Shown in pieces: positions 55,546 through 64,000 of a stretch of 64,000 nucleotides of DNA (position 1 is its first letter; each line of letters opens with the position of its first letter). The stretch comes from PALSA-350 sp963834445. Its GTDB lineage: Bacteria > Acidobacteriota > Terriglobia > Terriglobales > Acidobacteriaceae. Under the pieces are notes generated by a model. That model was given only the letters and a program-made list of their open reading frames with translations. It did no database searches and was not told where the DNA came from. The DNA lies in the NCBI GenBank assembly GCA_963834445.1, contig CAWIBU010000006.1:10586-74585 (forward strand). The letters run 5' to 3'. A program made the translations under genes and the position numbers.

Positions 55546-56113
55546 ACCCTTCAAATGAGACGTACGCATCGGCACACTATGCAGGCAAAGGGACTGCTAG
55601 TGGCGAAGAAGCGAGGAGGGGTTCGATATCCGAAGGCGTCTTCGTGGTGGGGGCCGAAGCGCGCGAGGGCACCGCTGCGCTGTCTGGCTCGGATTGCCTT
55701 AGCCCTGCTCAGCATGGAAGCCATCGTTAGCGGCATTTCGATTCCACAGAATACAAACGGCTGGAGGGAAGTATTTGAATCTTGCGCAGCCCGTCTCTAC
55801 TTTGGGATCCCCACTGTTGGGCCAATCGATCAGCCTGGCCACCGGACCTTACTCGGCTCAGGGGGGAAATCCGATAGCCAATCGACTCGCGAACGTTGGA
55901 TTGTCCCTGAGCTTTTGACGTTGCGCCAGCCGGGCCGTGCGGATCTGTGCACGATTCCGCGCATTGCTTTAAAGTTCATGCTGCGAGAGTGAACGGAAAG
56001 GATTGTTGAACAGGCCAGGGTTGGGAATCTGCGGCTAAAAGGATAACGAGCCGCAGTAACTTACCCTGCGCCGAGAGTTCAAGTGTTCCTCCGGCCACCA
56101 GACGCTTTGAATT
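55546..56113. other. Intergenic region with a possible third tRNA-end scar
   Basis: About 570 bases. An open frame (55555-55992) has no recognisable content. At 56073-56100 the sequence GAGAGTTCAAGTGTTCC then TCCGGCCACCA resembles a T-arm plus acceptor end with CCA, but the T-stem no longer pairs; it could be a decayed tRNA end or chance. It lies 13 bases before the transporter gene. Confidence 0.3.
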
Positions 56114-57433
56114 ATGCATGAGATTGCAGCGGGTCCTGGGAGTTCCGTGGAGAGGCGCACGCTGCGCAGGATCACCTGGCGTCTGATCCCGTTTCTGGTT
56201 CTGCTGTATTTCGTTGCTTTTCTCGATCGCATCAACGTCGGGTTCGCCGCTCTGACGATGAACCGCGACCTTGGGCTGACGCCCGAGATGTTCGGGATCG
56301 GCTCGGGAGTCTTCTTTCTCGGATACTTCGTGTTCGAGGTGCCCTCCACGATTCTTCTGCACAAGGTGGGGGCCCGGTTCTGGATCGGGCGGGTGATGAT
56401 CACGTGGGGCATCGTGTCGATCGCGATGGCGTTCATGCGGGGCCCGGTGAGCTTCTATGTACTGCGGTTCCTGCTGGGACTTGCGGAGGCGGGATTCTTT
56501 CCGGGGATCATCCTTTATCTCAGCTATTGGTTTCCTGCGAGTCATCGCTCGGGGGTCACAGCCCTGTTTATGGCGGCGGCGCCGATTGCGGGATTCATCG
56601 GTTCGCCGGTATCGGGTGCGCTGATGCAGATGCATGGGATGTTCGGGCTGCGCGGATGGCAGTGGCTCTTCGTGGTCGAAGGGGCTCCGGCTGTGGTGCT
56701 GGGACTGATCACGTTTCGTTATCTCACCGATCGGCCGGCCGACGCGTCGTGGCTGGCTCCTGAGGAGCGGGAGTGGATTGCGAGCGAACTGCTGCGCGAG
56801 GAGAGCGCGTTCCGGCAGCCGCGGCGGCAGAGCGTTTGGTCGGCGCTGGCGGACTGGAGAGTTCTGGCGCTGGCGCTCGCGTACTTCGGGACGTCTGCGG
56901 GCCTTTATACGATTGGATTCTGGGCTCCGCTGCTGGTGAAGGTATTTGGCTATTCGAGCTTCGACGTTGGGCTGCTGGTGGCGATTCCCAACTGTGTCGC
57001 GGTGATTGGGATGGTGCTGTGGTCGCGGCACTCCGATCGCACCGGAGAACGCTACTGGCACGCGGCGCTTGCTTGCCTGGTCGCAGCGCTGGGCATGGCC
57101 GTTGCTGCGGGCGCAGGGTCGTCGGTCATGGTGGCGCTTGCAGGATTGTCGCTGACGGCGATGGGCGTGAGTGCCGCCAAGCCGGCCTTGTGGAGTTTGC
57201 CCACGACCTTTTTTACGGGGACGGGCGCGGCTGCTTCGATTGGGCTGATCAATTCACTCGGCACGCTGGGAGGGTTCGTGGGGCCGTGGATGATCGGGTC
57301 ATCGGAAGCGGCGAGCGGGCATTTCGGACGCGGACTCGACTGGGTGGGCGGTACGCTGGTGGTATCCGCTGTTACGATTGTGGGTTTGCGCCTGGTGCGT
57401 AATGCGACGGTAAGACCCACAACTCAACCATGA
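56114..57433 (+). CDS. Major facilitator superfamily transporter, anion:cation symporter type
   Basis: 439 residues with 12 hydrophobic segments. The loop 2-3 motif and FLDRINVGFAALTMNRDLGLTPEMFG, GYFVFEVPSTILLHKVGARFWIGR and RFLLGLAEAGFFPGIILYLSYWF are typical of the ACS family (tartrate, phthalate, hexuronate transporters). Its stop overlaps the start of the tartrate dehydrogenase gene (ATGA), so uptake and oxidation of a tartrate-like hydroxy acid are probably coupled. No dedicated regulator is adjacent. Confidence 0.9.
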   Translation: MHEIAAGPGSSVERRTLRRITWRLIPFLVLLYFVAFLDRINVGFAALTMNRDLGLTPEMFGIGSGVFFLGYFVFEVPSTILLHKVGARFWIGRVMITWGIVSIAMAFMRGPVSFYVLRFLLGLAEAGFFPGIILYLSYWFPASHRSGVTALFMAAAPIAGFIGSPVSGALMQMHGMFGLRGWQWLFVVEGAPAVVLGLITFRYLTDRPADASWLAPEEREWIASELLREESAFRQPRRQSVWSALADWRVLALALAYFGTSAGLYTIGFWAPLLVKVFGYSSFDVGLLVAIPNCVAVIGMVLWSRHSDRTGERYWHAALACLVAALGMAVAAGAGSSVMVALAGLSLTAMGVSAAKPALWSLPTTFFTGTGAAASIGLINSLGTLGGFVGPWMIGSSEAASGHFGRGLDWVGGTLVVSAVTIVGLRLVRNATVRPTTQP

Positions 57434-58581
57434 AAGGCGTTTCCATGCCTGATGCGAAAAACCAGCCGCTGCAGCGGAGCGATTCCGACCAGCGCCGTTA
57501 TCGAATTGCTGTCATTCCCGGAGATGGGATTGGAAGAGAGGTGGTCCCTGAGGGAGTGCGCGTGCTTGAAGCTGCCGCCGAGCGGTTTGGGTTCGAGCTG
57601 CAGCTCGATACATTCGACTTTGCTTCGTGCGACTACTACCTGCGGCATGGCGCGATGCTGCCGGAGGACTGGAAGGAACAGATCGGCGGCCACGATGCGA
57701 TTTTCTTCGGTGCGGTGGGTTGGCCGGAGAAGGTGCCCGACCATATTTCGCTGTGGGGATCGCTGATCCAGTTTCGGCGGGAGTTCGATCAGTACGTGAA
57801 CCTGAGGCCGGTGCGGCTGATGCCGGGGGTGCCTTGTCCGCTGGCGGGACGCAGGCCGGGAGATGTGGACTTCTATGTCGTTCGCGAGAACACGGAGGGC
57901 GAGTACTCGTCGATCGGCGGGCGGATTTTTCCGGGAACGGAGCGCGAAGTCGTGGTGCAGGAGACGATTATGACGCGCGTGGGCGTGGACCGCGTGGTGC
58001 GCTTCGCGTTTGAGCTGGCCAATCGGCGAGAGAAGAAACATCTGACATCGGCGACCAAGTCGAACGGGATTTCGATCACGATGCCGTTCTGGGATGAACG
58101 GGTCGAGGAGATCAGCCGGAGTTATCCGGGGGTGCGGTGGGACAAGTACCACATCGATATTCTGACGGCGCACTTCGTGCTGCATCCGGACTGGTTCGAT
58201 GTGGTCGTGGCGTCGAATCTGTTTGGCGATATTCTTTCGGACCTTGGTCCGGCGTGCGCCGGGACGATTGGGATTGCTCCCTCTGCGAATATCAATCCGG
58301 AGCGGAGTTTCCCGTCGCTGTTTGAGCCGGTGCATGGATCGGCACCCGATATTGCGGGGAAAGGGATTGCCAATCCGATCGGGCAAATCTGGTCGGCGGC
58401 GATGATGCTGGAGCACCTCGGCGAATTCGAAGCGGCGGCGGCGATTCTTCGCGCGGTTGAGGCGACGCTGGTGGACAAATCTCTGTGCACGCGCGATGTG
58501 GGTGGAACGGCGCAGACGGCTGCAGCCGGGGCTGCGGTGGCTGATGCACTGAGCGCGGATGTGCCTGCTGCAAAGGGGTAA
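57430..58581 (+). CDS. ttuC: Tartrate dehydrogenase/decarboxylase family protein
   Basis: 383 residues of the isocitrate/isopropylmalate dehydrogenase superfamily. The start IAVIPGDGIGREVVPEG, DFYVVRENTEGEYSSIGG, the catalytic Lys/Tyr region and NLFGDILSDLGPACAGTIGIAPSANI, then FEPVHGSAPDIAGKGIANP, fit tartrate dehydrogenase (TtuC/YeaU) better than LeuB. The enzyme oxidises tartrate or D-malate with NAD and Mn. ATG 57430 overlaps the transporter stop; ATG 57445 is an alternative start. Distinguishing tartrate from D-malate as substrate is not possible here. Confidence 0.88.
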   Translation: MKGVSMPDAKNQPLQRSDSDQRRYRIAVIPGDGIGREVVPEGVRVLEAAAERFGFELQLDTFDFASCDYYLRHGAMLPEDWKEQIGGHDAIFFGAVGWPEKVPDHISLWGSLIQFRREFDQYVNLRPVRLMPGVPCPLAGRRPGDVDFYVVRENTEGEYSSIGGRIFPGTEREVVVQETIMTRVGVDRVVRFAFELANRREKKHLTSATKSNGISITMPFWDERVEEISRSYPGVRWDKYHIDILTAHFVLHPDWFDVVVASNLFGDILSDLGPACAGTIGIAPSANINPERSFPSLFEPVHGSAPDIAGKGIANPIGQIWSAAMMLEHLGEFEAAAAILRAVEATLVDKSLCTRDVGGTAQTAAAGAAVADALSADVPAAKG

Positions 58582-58749
58582 CGGGGCGCTTTCCTGCCCC
58601 GGAGAGGACCTCAATCTGCGCTCGTGAGGGCCTTCCAGTTGAACCTTGCACGTGAAAATTCCGCGTGGTAAGCTCGGGCCTCAAGTCGCCCCGACTTTCT
58701 TCTGCGCAACTGGGCCCCGCTCCATACCCCGGAACTCCTGGAAATCTGC

Positions 58750-61700
58750 TTGGACCAAGGTTTACGCGTCCCTCTGCGGTGCTGCCTCGCGGTCATCCTG
58801 GCGGTGTCTCCTGCACTACTGGCTTACAGCCAGGGTAGTCCTTCTGCGACCGGAGGAGCTTCCGGCCGGCCGCAAAGCGGGATGCCGGTGGTGCAGAACT
58901 ACTCGTATCGGGACTACAACGCCCCTGGCCAGGTGTGGACGGTTCTGCAGGACCGGCGCGGGATCATCTACATGGGCGTTTCGGCGGGGGAAATCCTGGA
59001 ATTCGACGGGGTGACGTGGCGCAAGATTTTTGTGCCGTCGAGTGTGGTTCGATCCCTGGCCATGGATCAGAACGGGACAATTTTTGTCGGGACGGGCGGG
59101 AACATCGGATATCTGGCGCCCGATGCCGCGGGGACTCTCCAGTACGTATCGCTGAACGAAAAGATTCCCGCCGAGGATCGCAACTTCACCGACGTCTGGC
59201 AGGTTCTACCGACCCCGCAGGGCGTGTTTTTCCGCTCGTACGAACGGCTGTTTCGCTGGGATGGGAAGACCATGCAGGTGTGGAGGCCGGCGGCAGGCTC
59301 GCGGTTTCAGGCGCTCTCCGCAGTGCGCGGCGTTGTTTATACCGACCAGCAGGGAATCGGTCTGCAGACGATTGACAGGGACGAGCTGCACAATGCGCCG
59401 GGTGGGGACGCGTATCGGAATTCCGGAAAGCTCTTTCTTTATCCATGGGATGCGACCCACATCATCGTCTCCGAGCGCGAGGGATTTGTGACGCTCTACG
59501 ACGGGCAGAAGGTGACACCGTTTCCGACCCAGGCGGATGCCTACCTGAAGATCCACAAAACCTATACGTCGCTCCTGCTCCGGGACGGAAGCCTCTGCGT
59601 GACAACGCTGAGCGGTGGCGCTGTGATCATCGGCCGCGACGGGCAGCTGCTGCAGACCCTCGATCGGGCAGCCGGTTTGTTGGGTTCAGATTCGCTCTCG
59701 GCATATCAGGACCGGGACGGCGCGGTGTGGATCGGACTGGGTCCGGGCGCTTCGCGCGTAGATGTCAATTCGCCGATCTCGATCTATTCGCGGGAAGGTC
59801 TCCTCGACGTCATTCGTTACAAAGGCACCCTTTATGCTGCGAGTGGCGGAGGCTCGGGTGCCGTCGACCAGATGGTCTTCGATCCGATGACAGGATTGCC
59901 GTCGGAGAAGCCGTTGCGCGGTCCGTCGCAGGGCTGGGAGTTTATCGATTTCAAGGATCCCGCGCATCCGGGATCGGAACAACTGCTGGTCGCGACCAGC
60001 ATGGGCGTGATGAGACTGGAGGGCGATTCTCTGGTTCCGGTCGTTCCCGGGTTGAACAGCCTGGCAGAGCAGACCTATGACATCACAGAATCGAAGACGG
60101 ATCCGATGCGCATCCTGGTCGGGCACTCCGACGGGGTGGGTTCGATTCGATGGAACGGGAAAGAATGGATAGACGAAGGCCGCCTGCCACACCTGGTTTA
60201 TGAAGCGCGCAACGTTGTGGAGGGCCCGAACGGCATCGTCTGGGTGAGCGGGGACAATGGCAAGGTTCTCCGGGTGGAGATGGCTCCGACCGGGATGCGC
60301 GATTCGAAGGTCGAAGTGATCTCAAAGGGGCTGCCCGACGCTTCGGCGGACGCCGAATACGTGGAGGGAAGCATCTTCGTCACAAGCGATCGGTCCAGGC
60401 ACGAATACCGGTGGGATTCGGGAGCGCACCGCTTTGTGGTGGACGACCGTTTTATCCTCCCCATCGATGCTCCCGATGCCTCGTTCGGCCTGAGCCCGAA
60501 CTCCGACGGCACGTTCTTTGCCGGGACGAATTCTTCCGACGCTCGTCGGCTGGGTCTCTTTCGGCAATCGTCCGACGGAAAGTGGCAACTGGACGAAAAG
60601 ACATACCGGCCCCTCACTCAATACCACGATTTCAATCTGCATCTGCAGGCGGACGGGACTCTCTGGGCCAGTGGTGGCGAGAACCTGATCAGGTTCGATC
60701 CGCACGCGAGTTCAGCCGCACCGGCGCCTTTCCAGACGCTGGTGCGCGAGGTGAGTGCCGGTTCGCGGACCCTCTTCGGCGGTGCGGCCATCGCGGAAAA
60801 TGCGGGGCCGCGGCTGGCTGCAGGGACGGATGCCCTGACATTTCAATTTGCCGCGCCCCAGTTCGACCATGCAGAGGGGACCGCCTACCAATACCTCCTG
60901 GAAGGTGCAGACCGGGACTGGTCGGCGTGGGGCAAAACAAAAGAGGCGAATTACAGCGGGCTGGGTCCGGGGCATTACGTCTTTCGCGTTCGTTCGCGTA
61001 CGGACAATGCCCAGGCGGGCGCCGAGGGCGATTTCGCTTTCACGATTCTGGCGCCGTGGTATCGCTCGACGCTTGCCTATGTGATCTATGGGCTGCTGTT
61101 CCTGCTGGTCACGATCGCGACCTGGCGAGCGATCATCCGCTACGAGCGAGCGAAGGCGCGGCGGCGGACCGAAGAACTGGAAGCGCAGGCGAAGGCGCTC
61201 GAAGCGACGGTGAGCGAGCGCACCCAGGAGATTCGCGCGCAGGCCGCGGAGATTTCGGCGCAGAAGGAAAGCATCGAGCTGCTGAGCGACATTGGGCGGG
61301 AGATTACCGCGTCGCTCGACCTGAATACGATCCTGTTCAAGCTGTACGAGCGCGTGAACCAGATTGTGGACGCCAGCATCTTCGGCGTTGGGCTGTACCG
61401 CCCGGAGCAGCGGCTGATCGAGTACAGCCTGGCAATCGAGAACGGCGTCCGTTATGCGCCCTACACGCGCAGCACTGAGGATAAGAATCAGTTCGCGGTC
61501 TGGTGTATCGATCATCGGCAGCCGATTTTGCTGAACGACGTCGCGACAGAATATTCGAAATACATTTCGGTTTATGAGCACGGGACGCGGGTTCTGGAGG
61601 ACGGCAGCAGGGCGCAACCTCCGTCCTCGATGATTTACCTGCCGCTCATCGCACAGGACCGCGTGCTGGGCGCGCTCAGCATTCAGAGCTTCAGGAAAAA

Positions 61701-63735
61701 CGCATACACCGAGCAGCATCTGAGCCTGCTGGAAAACCTGGCAGCCTACACGACGATTGCGCTCGACAACGCGAATGCGTACGGGGTGATCAACCAGCGG
61801 GCGGCGGAGCTGATCACCATCAATCGCATCACGCAGGCCCTGGCCAGCCAGCTGGACCGGGACAGGCTGATTCAGTTTGTGGGCGATCAGGTGCGGGACG
61901 TTTTTCATGCGCCGATTGTTTACCTGTCTATCCTGGACAGGGCGACGATGATGCTGCACTTTCCGTATACGTGGGGCGAGGATGCGCCGTCGCGGCCCTT
62001 TGGCGCGGGGCTGACATCGCAGATCATCCGGAGCGGGCAGCCTCTGCTGATCAACGAGGATATGGATGCGAACCGCGCGAAGATGGGGATCGAGCAGATG
62101 GGCCGCGCGACCGCTTCGTATCTGGGCGTGCCGATTCATTCGGGCGGCCAGACGATCGGCGTGATCAGCGTGCAGTCGACCGATCAGGAAGGGCGGTTTA
62201 CGGAAGGCGATCAGCGGCTGCTGTCGACGATCGCGTCGGCGGTCGGCGTAGCGTTCTACAACGCGAAGCTGTTCGACGATGCGCGCCAGGCACGCGCGGC
62301 GGCGGAGGAGGCGGACGCGGCGAAGAGTTCCTTCCTCTCGACGGTGAGCCACGAGCTGCGGACACCGCTGACTTCGGTACTGGGATTCGCGAAGATCATC
62401 CGGCGAAGGCTGGAGGAGCGGCTGTTCCCGCTGATTCCTGAAGACGACCGCAAGGTGCAGCAGGCGAAGAAGCAGGTGATCGAGAATCTGGACGTCGTGG
62501 TGAGCGAGGGCGAGCGGCTGACGAAGCTGATCGACGACGTGCTGGATCTGGCGAAGATCGAGGCGGGGAAATTCACCTGGAATATGAGCACGGTGTTCGT
62601 GCCGGATGTGATCGAGCGCGCGACGGCGGCGACGGCCTCGCTGTTCGAGGCGAAGAAGCTGAAGCTGGTTCGCGGGATCGAGCCGGATCTGCCGTCGATT
62701 ACCGGAGATCAGGATCGCCTGATCCAGGTGGTGATCAATCTGATTTCGAACGCGGTGAAGTTCACCGATGCGGGTTCGGTGACGTGCGGCGCGCGGATGG
62801 GCGATGGGGAGCTGGTGGTGAGTGTGAAGGATTCGGGGATCGGGATCGCTCCGGCGGATCAGCCGAAGGTCTTCGAAAAATTCAAGCAGGTGGGCGACAC
62901 GCTGACGGACAAGCCGAAGGGCACCGGGCTGGGGCTGCCGATTTGCAAAGAGATCGTGGAGTACCACGACGGCCGCATATGGGTGGAAAGCGCGCCGGGC
63001 GAGGGCAGCACGTTCTCGTTCACGCTGCCGCTGGCGGGAAAATCGGCGCAGCTGGAGCTGCTGCCCAAGCGGCGCTCGGTGGATATTGAATCGCTGGTGG
63101 CGCAGCTGCGCGAGAAGGTGTCGACACAATCCAGAAATAAGTCGGTCCTGGTGGTGGATGACGATCCGAATATCCGCTCGCTGCTGCAGCAGGAGCTGAC
63201 CGAGGCGGGCTATGCGGTGCGGCTCGCGGAAGACGGACGCAAGGCGCTGACGCTGATTCGGGAAGAGACGCCGGGGCTGGTGATTCTGGATGTGATGATG
63301 CCGGAGATGAACGGCTTCGATGTGGCTGCGGTGCTCAAAAACGATCCGGCGACGATGGATATTCCGATCATCATCCTGTCGATCGTCGAGGACAAGGAGC
63401 GCGGTTTCCGGCTGGGTGTGGATCGTTATCTGACGAAGCCGATCGACACGGCGAACCTCTTCCACGAAGTGGATGCGCTGCTCGACCAGGGAAAGTCGAA
63501 GAAGAAAGTGATGGTCGTGGACGAGGATGCTTCGACGGTTCGGACGCTGACGGACGTGCTGGAGGCGCGCGGCTATCAGGTGGTGGAGTCGAACGGGTCG
63601 GAGCTGGTGGCGAAGGCCGTGGTTTCCAAGCCGGACATCATCATCCTGAATTCGCTGCTCTCAAGCGACGAAGCGGTTCGGTCGCTGCGTTTTGAGAAGG
63701 GGATGGAGAACGTTCTTTTCCTGATCTACCAGTGA
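58750..63735 (+). CDS. Hybrid sensor histidine kinase with propeller, GAF and two receiver domains
   Basis: 1661 residues from TTG 58750, followed by a signal sequence (LAVILAVSPALLAYSQG); the start is uncertain. Domains: periplasmic two-component-regulator propeller (about 40-660), Y_Y_Y domain (about 695-770), one membrane helix (AYVIYGLLFLLVTIATW, about 775), coiled coil, two GAF domains (about 840-1010 and 1020-1175), HisKA with SHELRTP (His about 1202), HATPase (about 1310-1430), receiver one (SVLVVDDDPN..LDVMMPEMNG, Asp about 1513) and a receiver-like domain at the end. In the last one the phospho-acceptor position reads ILN, with Asn for Asp. A stand-alone receiver gene follows after 6 bases. 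Confidence 0.9.
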   Translation: MDQGLRVPLRCCLAVILAVSPALLAYSQGSPSATGGASGRPQSGMPVVQNYSYRDYNAPGQVWTVLQDRRGIIYMGVSAGEILEFDGVTWRKIFVPSSVVRSLAMDQNGTIFVGTGGNIGYLAPDAAGTLQYVSLNEKIPAEDRNFTDVWQVLPTPQGVFFRSYERLFRWDGKTMQVWRPAAGSRFQALSAVRGVVYTDQQGIGLQTIDRDELHNAPGGDAYRNSGKLFLYPWDATHIIVSEREGFVTLYDGQKVTPFPTQADAYLKIHKTYTSLLLRDGSLCVTTLSGGAVIIGRDGQLLQTLDRAAGLLGSDSLSAYQDRDGAVWIGLGPGASRVDVNSPISIYSREGLLDVIRYKGTLYAASGGGSGAVDQMVFDPMTGLPSEKPLRGPSQGWEFIDFKDPAHPGSEQLLVATSMGVMRLEGDSLVPVVPGLNSLAEQTYDITESKTDPMRILVGHSDGVGSIRWNGKEWIDEGRLPHLVYEARNVVEGPNGIVWVSGDNGKVLRVEMAPTGMRDSKVEVISKGLPDASADAEYVEGSIFVTSDRSRHEYRWDSGAHRFVVDDRFILPIDAPDASFGLSPNSDGTFFAGTNSSDARRLGLFRQSSDGKWQLDEKTYRPLTQYHDFNLHLQADGTLWASGGENLIRFDPHASSAAPAPFQTLVREVSAGSRTLFGGAAIAENAGPRLAAGTDALTFQFAAPQFDHAEGTAYQYLLEGADRDWSAWGKTKEANYSGLGPGHYVFRVRSRTDNAQAGAEGDFAFTILAPWYRSTLAYVIYGLLFLLVTIATWRAIIRYERAKARRRTEELEAQAKALEATVSERTQEIRAQAAEISAQKESIELLSDIGREITASLDLNTILFKLYERVNQIVDASIFGVGLYRPEQRLIEYSLAIENGVRYAPYTRSTEDKNQFAVWCIDHRQPILLNDVATEYSKYISVYEHGTRVLEDGSRAQPPSSMIYLPLIAQDRVLGALSIQSFRKNAYTEQHLSLLENLAAYTTIALDNANAYGVINQRAAELITINRITQALASQLDRDRLIQFVGDQVRDVFHAPIVYLSILDRATMMLHFPYTWGEDAPSRPFGAGLTSQIIRSGQPLLINEDMDANRAKMGIEQMGRATASYLGVPIHSGGQTIGVISVQSTDQEGRFTEGDQRLLSTIASAVGVAFYNAKLFDDARQARAAAEEADAAKSSFLSTVSHELRTPLTSVLGFAKIIRRRLEERLFPLIPEDDRKVQQAKKQVIENLDVVVSEGERLTKLIDDVLDLAKIEAGKFTWNMSTVFVPDVIERATAATASLFEAKKLKLVRGIEPDLPSITGDQDRLIQVVINLISNAVKFTDAGSVTCGARMGDGELVVSVKDSGIGIAPADQPKVFEKFKQVGDTLTDKPKGTGLGLPICKEIVEYHDGRIWVESAPGEGSTFSFTLPLAGKSAQLELLPKRRSVDIESLVAQLREKVSTQSRNKSVLVVDDDPNIRSLLQQELTEAGYAVRLAEDGRKALTLIREETPGLVILDVMMPEMNGFDVAAVLKNDPATMDIPIIILSIVEDKERGFRLGVDRYLTKPIDTANLFHEVDALLDQGKSKKKVMVVDEDASTVRTLTDVLEARGYQVVESNGSELVAKAVVSKPDIIILNSLLSSDEAVRSLRFEKGMENVLFLIYQ

Positions 63736-63741
63736 ACAATT

Positions 63742-64000
63742 ATGAAGATCCTGATCGTTGACGATGAGCCCCATTTGCGCACCCTGATCCAGCAAACCCT
63801 CGAAGATCTGGAGGATGAAGGGGTGGAGCTGCTGACGGCGAGCAACGGCGAAGATGCGCTGGAGACGATCCGCGCCGAGCAGCCGAATCTGGTGCTGCTG
63901 GACGTGATGATGCCGAAGAAGAACGGATTCGATGTGTGTTACGCGGTTAAGAAGGAACTCGGACTAAGCCACATCCACATCATCCTGCTGACCGCGAAAC
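63742..64000 (+). CDS. Response regulator receiver protein (partial, cut by right edge)
   Basis: The ATG at 63742 opens an 86-codon frame to the end of the window: MKILIVDDEPHLRTLIQQ, with the acidic pair and the phospho-acceptor Asp in LVLLDVMMPKKNGFDV. It is a CheY-like receiver; any output domain lies beyond the window. It follows the hybrid kinase by 6 bases and is probably its co-transcribed partner, supplying a working receiver next to the kinase's degenerate terminal one. Confidence 0.9.
   Translation, partial: MKILIVDDEPHLRTLIQQTLEDLEDEGVELLTASNGEDALETIRAEQPNLVLLDVMMPKKNGFDVCYAVKKELGLSHIHIILLTAK

Noticed and set aside
55976..57061. 361-codon minus-strand frame
   Set aside because: Antisense to the MFS transporter, with low-complexity Arg/Gln/His composition.
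58583..58600. Terminator after the tartrate dehydrogenase gene
   Set aside because: GGGGC/GCCCC can form a hairpin, but no T-run follows.
57424..58614. 396-codon minus-strand frame
   Set aside because: Antisense to the tartrate dehydrogenase gene, with the same biased composition.
60712..63465. 917-codon open frame on the minus strand
   Set aside because: It is antisense to the hybrid kinase, rich in Arg/His/Gln with no domain, and results from GC-biased third positions of the true gene.
1..64000. CRISPR array
   Set aside because: No set of regularly spaced identical repeats was seen; the direct repeats found occur only in pairs.

Overview
The window looks like chromosomal DNA of an acidobacterium, probably class Terriglobia. 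This is inferred from gene content: a very large carboxypeptidase-regulatory-like/TonB (Oar-type) receptor, a Ser/Thr kinase-TolB-TPR protein, a propeller-Y_Y_Y hybrid histidine kinase, moderately high GC, and accessory genes typical of that group. No 16S or other marker gene is present, so the taxonomy is inference.

The left part (1 to about 38,851) is an integrated island, ending at a 74-base 3' fragment of a tRNA-Leu(UAA) gene (38,852-38,925) that I read as attR; the intact tRNA should lie left of the window. Its parts are: (i) a recombinase-in-trio element (1-3,141) whose third recombinase runs off the left edge; (ii) an intact defence-like operon (3,279-15,361) with a DUF4143 ATPase, PLD-SNF2 helicase, large Eco57I/PglX-like adenine methylase, SMC/RecF-like ATPase, a sliding-clamp-like protein and a DUF932 protein; (iii) a YtrA-type GntR regulator with an ABC exporter (15,961-18,805) next to an IS481 transposase; (iv) a decayed mobilisation region (20,378-34,363) with ardC, parB, an oriT-like site, a MobC-like gene, a coupling-protein gene and a MobF relaxase gene. 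In (iv) ardC is split by a Tn554-like element with 71-base terminal inverted repeats that itself carries an IS630. The coupling protein, relaxase, both transposon recombinases and ardC are frameshifted; (v) two intact cargo genes at the attR end: a 644-residue protein with an RNxxxH HEPN-type motif and a membrane-anchored calcineurin-like phosphoesterase.

From 38,926 to about 53,866 lie a methyltransferase, an rtcB remnant, the Oar-like receptor, a divergent kinase-TPR gene, three tandem paralogous FAD oxidoreductases and a HigBA-like toxin-antitoxin pair. A second, shorter tRNA-Leu 3' scar lies at 53,867-53,897, suggesting repeated use of the same tRNA as an integration site. The right end (54,319-64,000) has a WbsX/GH99-like protein, a tartrate-type MFS transporter overlapping a tartrate dehydrogenase gene, a giant hybrid sensor kinase whose second receiver domain lacks the phospho-acceptor Asp, and the start of a stand-alone response regulator cut by the window edge.

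The best candidates for something undescribed are the helicase-methylase-ATPase-clamp operon (3.3-15.4 kb) and the HEPN-like/membrane phosphoesterase pair (34.7-38.7 kb). Both are intact while the mobility genes between them are broken, which suggests the cargo is under selection and the transfer machinery is not.
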